A DNA stretch of 64,000 nucleotides. Source: Timema cristinae (Eukaryota > Arthropoda > Insecta > Phasmatodea > Timematidae). The stretch lies in assembly GCA_039000515.1 (NCBI GenBank), contig JBCFYV010001001.1, positions 6,811,033 through 6,875,032 of the forward strand, given 5' to 3'. Position numbers and translations under genes: made by a program. The notes below the pieces were generated by a model that was given only the letters and a program-made list of their open reading frames with translations, was not told the DNA's origin and did not search any database. This document shows, one piece after another, positions 58,815 to 64,000 of this stretch; within the stretch, counting starts at the first letter, position 1; the number at the start of each line of letters is the position of its first letter.

Positions 58815-59545
58815 CAAAGTGTCGATAAAGCGCCCTGATCTGTAGAGGTAGACCAGTCTTGTTTATGATCAAGAAAGGGGTGTGATGTCAAACTTGTCAA
58901 AATGTCGATGACGTACCCTGATCTTAGAGGTAGTCCAGTCTTGTTTATGATCCAGAAAGGAGTGTGATGTCAAACTTGTCAAAGTGTCGATGACGTACCC
59001 TGATCTTTAGAGGTAGTCCAGTCTTGTTTATGATCCAGAAAGGAGTGTGATGTCAAACTTTTCAAAGTGTCGATGACGTACCCTGTTCTTTAGAGGTAGT
59101 CCAGTCTTGTTTATGATCCAGAAAGGAGTGTGATGTCAAACTTGTCAAAGTGTCGATGACGTACCCTGATCTTTAGAGGTAGTCCAGTCTTGTTTATGAT
59201 CCAGAAAGGAGTGTGATGTCAAACTTGTCAAAGTGTCGATTACGTACCCTGATCTTTAGAGGTAGTCCAGTCTTGTTTATGATCCAGAAAGGAGTGTGAT
59301 GTCAAACTTGTCAAAAAGTCGATGACGTACCATGATCTTTAGAGGTGGTCCAGTTTTGTTTATGATCAAGAAAGGAGTGTGATGTCAAACTTGTCAAAGT
59401 GTCGATGACGTACCCTGATCTTTAGAGGTGGTCCAGTCTTGTTTATGATCAAGAAAGGAGTGTGATGTTAAACTTGTCAAAATATCGATGACGTACCCTG
59501 ATCTGTAGAGGTAGACCAGTCTTGTTTATGATCCAATAAGGAGCG
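58815..59545 (-). repeat. 83-bp minisatellite carrying the exon 3 donor
   Basis: The hexamer acgtac (the donor GTACGT on the minus strand) recurs at 58911, 58993, 59076, 59159, 59242, 59325 and 59408, and the genuine one is at 59491. The spacing is 82 and then 83 bp throughout. A further outer unit near 58828 has lost GT (gataaagcgccc). Each unit has the last codons of exon 3 (K-T-G-L-P-L-K/Q-I-R), the 5' splice site and the start of the intron. Reading past the real donor meets TGA within one unit. Confidence 0.94.
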
Positions 59546-59712
59546 TGAAGGTAGACATTGCACGTCTCTGTCCTGTCTACTTTCAGACTGAGACCAAGCT
59601 GCTTGTTGCCTCCCTCAGTGTCGTATTCGGTCACCATGGCAACTGTCTTCTCCTCCAGGTCCGCCGTCAGATTGAACGCTCCTGTCCAAGGGCTGCCAAG
59701 GTAAGACGGGAC
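59497..59712 (-). CDS. Vps13: Vps13 exon 3: VAB repeat
   Basis: 216 nt, phase 0 both sides, between tgttctttcag/GTCCCG and ATCAGG/GTACGT. It reads VPSYLGSPWTGAFNLTADLE, then YDTEGGNKQLGLSLKVDRT and YLHAPYWIINKTGLPLQIR. A/S-P-Y-W-h-h-N-K-T-G-x-x-L is a hallmark of the VPS13 VAB domain, with the invariant Asn. Its donor is the first unit of the 83-bp array downstream. Confidence 0.97.
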
Positions 59713-59897
59713 CTGAAAGAACAACAACGTAACAGTCGGGTTTGAAACTCACGGAGAGCATCTTGTACAACTTCCATTCGGACTATTAAAAAAGTTGGGG
59801 GCGTAATATATGAACACCGCTTAGTGACATTGACTTGGCCGTAAAGGTGAGCCATTTTGATTCACACATGTGACCCATATAAAATTTTTAATTTTTA

Positions 59898-60116
59898 ACT
59901 TAGCACCGTGTCTTACTATCCATTTGGGCTAGTAATAGGGAAGGTAGAATTAAGAGAAAGTGAACCCTCATTTTCGTGGAAGTAGAGTGGAAAACAATTT
60001 AAGGAAACTACCCCAAGTTCACCCAACTGAAATTTGAACATCGATCTTCCCATCCTCGTCAGTTTAGCTCAACAAAATACCAGCGAGTTAGCTAACTACG
60101 CCAATGAAGCGGGTCA
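59898..60116 (-). repeat. SINE-B copy
   Basis: Minus orientation: tail ttagcaccgtgtcttactat, body block gtggaagtagagtggaaaac and head ending aatgaagcgggtc; the B-box is worn. Confidence 0.75.
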
Positions 60117-60689
60117 TACAAAGTTGATTGGCTTCCTGGTTGCCGTGACAAAAATGTCTTGGCCAAATTCTCATATCGTTAAGCTATGTCTTTGATTTGA
60201 GTGACACAAATTCGCTAACTTCCACGACGAAATCCTTGTCACAAGGAAGGAATAACGTTGTATAACTACCCTTTAGTAATGGGATCACAATCACTTAATA
60301 TTGAGGCTATTGGAGCTATTTAATTAACAATATATATATATATTTAAATCTCAACGTAATCGGATTCATTGGCCAGACAATTGTTGGTAATATTTATTAT
60401 GCTGCTGGAAGAAGTTGCCAGTGATGCCCGAGGTAGCCACGCAATACATTGCGTGGTTAATCCAGGAAATGCTTTTCTTTGTTTCAAACAGAAATAAACT
60501 CTTCATTTTATTTATTTTGACCCAATTTTTAATAAATTTAGAAACCATAGTTCAAATTTTAAATTTACAGCTTTGAGTTTCCCATGTTTATGCACAGAGG
60601 ATAATAATTTTAAATGTCAGCCTTCTGCGTGCGGTAGATATCACGCAATGCCCATGACAAGCAAACTATTCATTTTATTAATATTGAGG

Positions 60690-60950
60690 GTGACCTGGCG
60701 GTCTAGGAGTAAAATGTCGGACTTCTGTGCTGGGGTCCGGGGTTCAATCCTCGGTCCCGGCACTGATTTATCTGATTACCAAACCCTTCCTTCACCTCTG
60801 ACAAGGCATTTTGTAAATGTGGGGAATGCCAGGCCTCCACCGTGGTTCGGATTCCACGTTAAACTGTAGGTCCTTCATTTCATCTCACAATCATCGTAAG
60901 TGCGTATAACCCGAACGGGTAGTAAGACGCGGTGCTAGTAATAATATTAA
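60690..60950 (+). repeat. full-length SINE-A copy
   Basis: Head gtgacctggcggtctaggag, B-box GGTTCAATCC, body as in the 24.2-kb copy, and intact tail cccgaacgggtagtaagacg. The copies at 24228, 38503 and 60690 are very similar, which suggests recent activity. Confidence 0.92.
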
Positions 60951-61879
60951 CATAGATAATCATCTCAAAACCAGAGTCGCCATATTGTGCAGCAAATTAT
61001 TATTTTTTTAAAAAGTTTATTTTAGTTGATTGTAGACAGCCAAGAATGTGTCAGTTTGCCAATTTTCCAATTTTAATGATTTAAGAAATACAATTAATGT
61101 GATGAAATTGATATATTTCGAAAAATTTGACATGAATATGTCTCCAATCATTCTACTTCCTTCAGAGTTTTCAACAAACACTTAGAACACTCCAAATTAA
61201 AACTCTGGAATATTGGCGTGTAAATAAATAAAAAACATTGGAAAAATGTTTCATCGTAGGTAAAGGTGGAAAGATACAAAGATACTGATACAAGATACAA
61301 GATACAAGATATTGTAAGATACAAAGACAGGATGAGCAGAAGATATTTAACGCTTTTTTCTCTTTACTGTTTTCGCTTACCTCTATGAGGAATACCATCT
61401 TCCCTGCATTAACTAAGGACGTACATCTTGGCTGAACAGAAAATTGTTTATGTCAGTTAGGTAAGGTACCCAGGGAAGTTTAGAAAATATTAAACATGAC
61501 ATACTTTTGGAATTAGACTAGAATCCCCACTGTACTTAATATTTAAATAAATAAATGTTTTTTTTTCTTAATAAGAATGGTGTAAAATGTCAAGCGGTAA
61601 ATTTATTAATTCAGTTTAAAATAAAATAAAATAAAACAAAATCAATAACCAAATAATATTTCCATTTTTGTAAAACCAATAATTAATTTATAGTAAAATA
61701 ATATAATATTTCAACTCCATTTCTTGAGAGACAAATTGTCGAGAAAACAAATATTATATAGTACTGACCTGAAAATTCTGCCAGTCTTGGTAAATCTCCA
61801 GATATTTTATTAATGATGATTACTGTTATTTTATAATGACTGCTATTCTATAAAAACATAAAACTGCAAGCTATCCCGT

Positions 61880-62130
61880 GCATTTGATTGGTACAGTGAA
61901 AAAAGAGGGAAAGCCACATTAAATATATTTTTCAGGACAACTTTTATATCCGTAATCTCATAAGGACCCAATAATTTTTTTTTAAAATTTGAATATGACA
62001 GATACCCCATTTAACAATAGTCTAAGTTGCATTAGAAAACTTTCATGATCGTCTAACAGATCACAGCACTAACTCAATTTGAGTTAAAATGGTAATTTCC
62101 TCCTTTTCCCCCTGTACCCTACATTTGTAA
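61880..62130. mobile_element. possible worn MITE in intron 2
   Basis: ggtacagtgaaaaaagaggg and cctccttttccccctgtacc lie in inverted orientation about 210 bp apart. Related fragments occur at 34490-34540 and 50309. Confidence 0.45.
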
Positions 62131-62175
62131 AATATCATTAGTGTTTCGGTTTTTTTAATAACGTTTACTACATAC

Positions 62176-62391
62176 CTCTACACATATTTTGTGAATTTTG
62201 AGGAGGTTCAAAAAATATATGTTCGCTTTTTCCCCAGCCTCGATGCGAACTTCATACTTTATTGAAGGCACCTTGATCTCCACTGCGTATGGCAAGCGGT
62301 TGTGCATCGCCATAGGAGGTAACAGACGTATCAGGTAGTTGGGGATCGACCTGGAAGCTCTGTTCACGTGCTCGCCCTCCACACACATGGC
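62176..62391 (-). CDS. Vps13: Vps13 exon 2: VAB repeat
   Basis: 216 nt, phase 0 both sides, between cttcctcag/GCCATG and GTAGAG/GTATGT. It reads AMCVEGEHVNRASRSIPNYL, then IRLLPPMAMHNRLPYAVEIK and YEVRIEAGEKANIYFLNLL. L-x-P-P-h-x-h-x-N-x-L-P-Y is the VPS13 signature at the start of a VAB repeat, again with the invariant Asn. Confidence 0.96.
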
Positions 62392-62494
62392 CTGAGGAAG
62401 TAGAAATGTCCGTCAGAAACATGGACATAGGAGGTAAACATTTATTTACCATTTGAAAGACTGTCTAAAAGTGAACAAACAAGACGATACGTAC

Positions 62495-62615
62495 TCTTAT
62501 GGAGAACACAGTCGCATCTTTGTCTTCTTTAGGCGAGCAGTGAATGTCTTTGGCCGTATTAAGTTCCGAGGCTAGCTCCTGCCACCATAAGCCAATTTCA
62601 CTCACGTGATAACTA
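62495..62615 (-). CDS. Vps13: Vps13 exon 1 of this window: VAB segment
   Basis: 121 nt, one base completing a codon from an exon beyond 64000 and leaving in phase 0 at ATAAGA/GTACGT. It reads SYHVSEIGLWWQELASEL then NTAKDIHCSPKEDKDATV and FSIR. It fits the VAB repeat before the L-P-P-x-x-x-H-N block, where family members have a similar K-D-x-T/A-x-F segment. The acceptor is gcacttgcag; a CAGTAG alternative would drop three bases. The gene is partial: everything N-terminal to this lies outside the window. Confidence 0.88.
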
Positions 62616-64000
62616 CTGCAAGTGCAAACGTTAAAAAAATATTTTTTAACTATTTCGTTGGAATGTTTATTGTTATAATCAACTATCGACTAAAATTTTA
62701 AAATGCATGAAATTTGGATATTTTAATCAAGGGTATTTACAATAACATAATTTAACTGACTAAACTAATAATAATGCTTGAATTTTTACATATTTTATTG
62801 GAAAAATAACTAGCTTGATAACAAAATAAATGTTTGTTGCATGGACATCAACTAGATCTACACTTCTTTAAAGGTTAACCAGATAAATGTGTCAGAATGA
62901 AAAGTAGTGTGTTAAGAAGATGGGTACTGGTATATCAATGAATCACAAAGTCTAGAAATCTACCAAAACTATTCCAAATTAAAGCCCTGCTTCACCACTA
63001 ACACCCTCTGTCATCAACATAGAACAACATAAAAATCTCAAGGGAAATTTTACTGCAATAAAGAAGTTTTCGTCCTTCAACAATTAAGTTGGCACCAATG
63101 AAGAAAACTTCCTGTTCAGTCTATTTCTTCCTGAAGAAGATGCCATGGGGTAGTGGAATATTGAAGCGTTTGTAAATATACGAATATGTTGGTGGTTTTG
63201 ACTTTATTTATATTTCATTTGTCCACAGTTATATCATAGTTTTAGGAATTATCTACAATTTTCTATTATAATCTTTGGGAGCAGTACGCTTCTTACAAAT
63301 ATTTAGAGACACGATTCCCGTGGATCAAAATGACCTGTTCGTGAATGCAATATTTAAGTGAAAGATGTTTTAGGAAAAGCATGTGGTTGATGCACGGAAT
63401 GTTAGGCTTTGTTAAGTGGGGAGAGCTTAAAATAGCTTCAAAAATGTCTTCGAAAATAGACAAACACCTGTTAGATAAACAACTGTTAAAAATAATTACA
63501 ACAATAATATAAATATTATAAGTACTGTTTAATACCCGCGTTCTCATTGTCTGGCTTCCCATAGTTTAGGAGATAAATCTTTGTAGGTGGTTAAAAGTAG
63601 TGTTCTATAGCCACCATTTTCTTTCAGTATGGCAGTCATGTTTAATCCATATCTAGAAATATGTCAAAGTGTGTCCAATGAAAATACGATAAGCATATTC
63701 TGAGAAAAGGAACAAAAAGAAGTATTTTAGCCGCTAAATATATTATGTTAACTGGAGTCATATTAACGCGAAATTTCAGCACAATCGGCGTAGTGATTTT
63801 TTTTATGAATGATAACATATAGAGGCATATCTAGAGTCCCTTATTCCCCTGGTAAGGAGCTGTATTAATGCTCCCCTTCCACTATAAAATTACTTTACTG
63901 CAATATCTAAAAACTACTACTAAAATGAAATTATTTACTATAAATTTAGCTGTGTGTGTTAATTTCCTTTATCAAAGGTTCCGTATAGTTTGATAGTGTA
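62616..64000. other. Vps13 intron upstream of exon 1, one dispersed repeat
   Basis: At 63600-63870 a segment with agcacaatcggcgtagtgat and agagtcccttattcccctgg resembles the repeat at 48390-48740 in the opposite orientation. No further exon is seen up to the window edge. Confidence 0.55.

Noticed and set aside
45947..62615. Assignment to VPS13D or VPS13B
   Set aside because: The L-G-L-D-V-L-G-N-P, F-S-L-D-T-V-G and S-Y-L-E-G-K-Q-R-V motifs are of the VPS13A/C type. VPS13D and VPS13B differ at these places.

Overview
The window is eukaryotic and strongly AT-rich. Coding stretches are short, GC-richer islands bounded by canonical splice signals and separated by long introns, so this is a large, repeat-laden animal genome. 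Several tRNA-derived SINE families, TIR MITEs and a repeat starting with a TAGCTGTTGCCCGCGGC-type motif point to an invertebrate, most likely an arthropod (possibly an insect). The exact lineage cannot be fixed from the sequence.

One gene can be recognised with confidence. The 3' portion of a VPS13 gene of the VPS13A/C type (the single Vps13 of insects) lies on the minus strand between 62615 and 20052. I reconstructed 20 coding exons, about 1,190 codons. They run from the late VAB (SHR-BD) repeats (exons 1-6), through a Ser/Asp-rich linker (exon 7) and the helical VPS13_C/ATG2_C-like region (exons 8-17), to the C-terminal PH-like domain and the stop codon (exons 18-20). The 5' part of the gene lies beyond base 64000. 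VPS13 proteins are bridge-like lipid transporters at organelle contact sites. Exon phases agree throughout except at two places: exon 9 lacks one base in a G5/C5 run, and exon 15 ends in an in-frame TAG and is out of phase with exon 16. One missing base at each place restores a continuous frame.

The most unusual feature is that three separate tandem arrays in this gene have copied an exon-intron boundary. An 83-bp array repeats the 5' splice site of exon 3. A 72/73-bp array, arranged as alternating dimers, repeats the 5' splice site of exon 4. A 45-bp array repeats the 3' splice site and first codons of exon 19. Other minisatellites fill further introns (32.7-33.3, 47.3-47.9, 50.7-51.1, 51.5-51.6 and 58.3-58.7 kb).

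Layout: 1-20051 lies downstream of the gene and is mostly AT-rich sequence with SINEs, MITEs, a hairpin and a few unassigned open stretches. 20052-32085 holds exons 20-16. 32086-45946 is a 13.9-kb intron with SINEs, a large palindromic MITE, a hAT-type element and LINE relics. 45947-62615 holds exons 15-1 with repeat-filled introns. 62616-64000 is intron.
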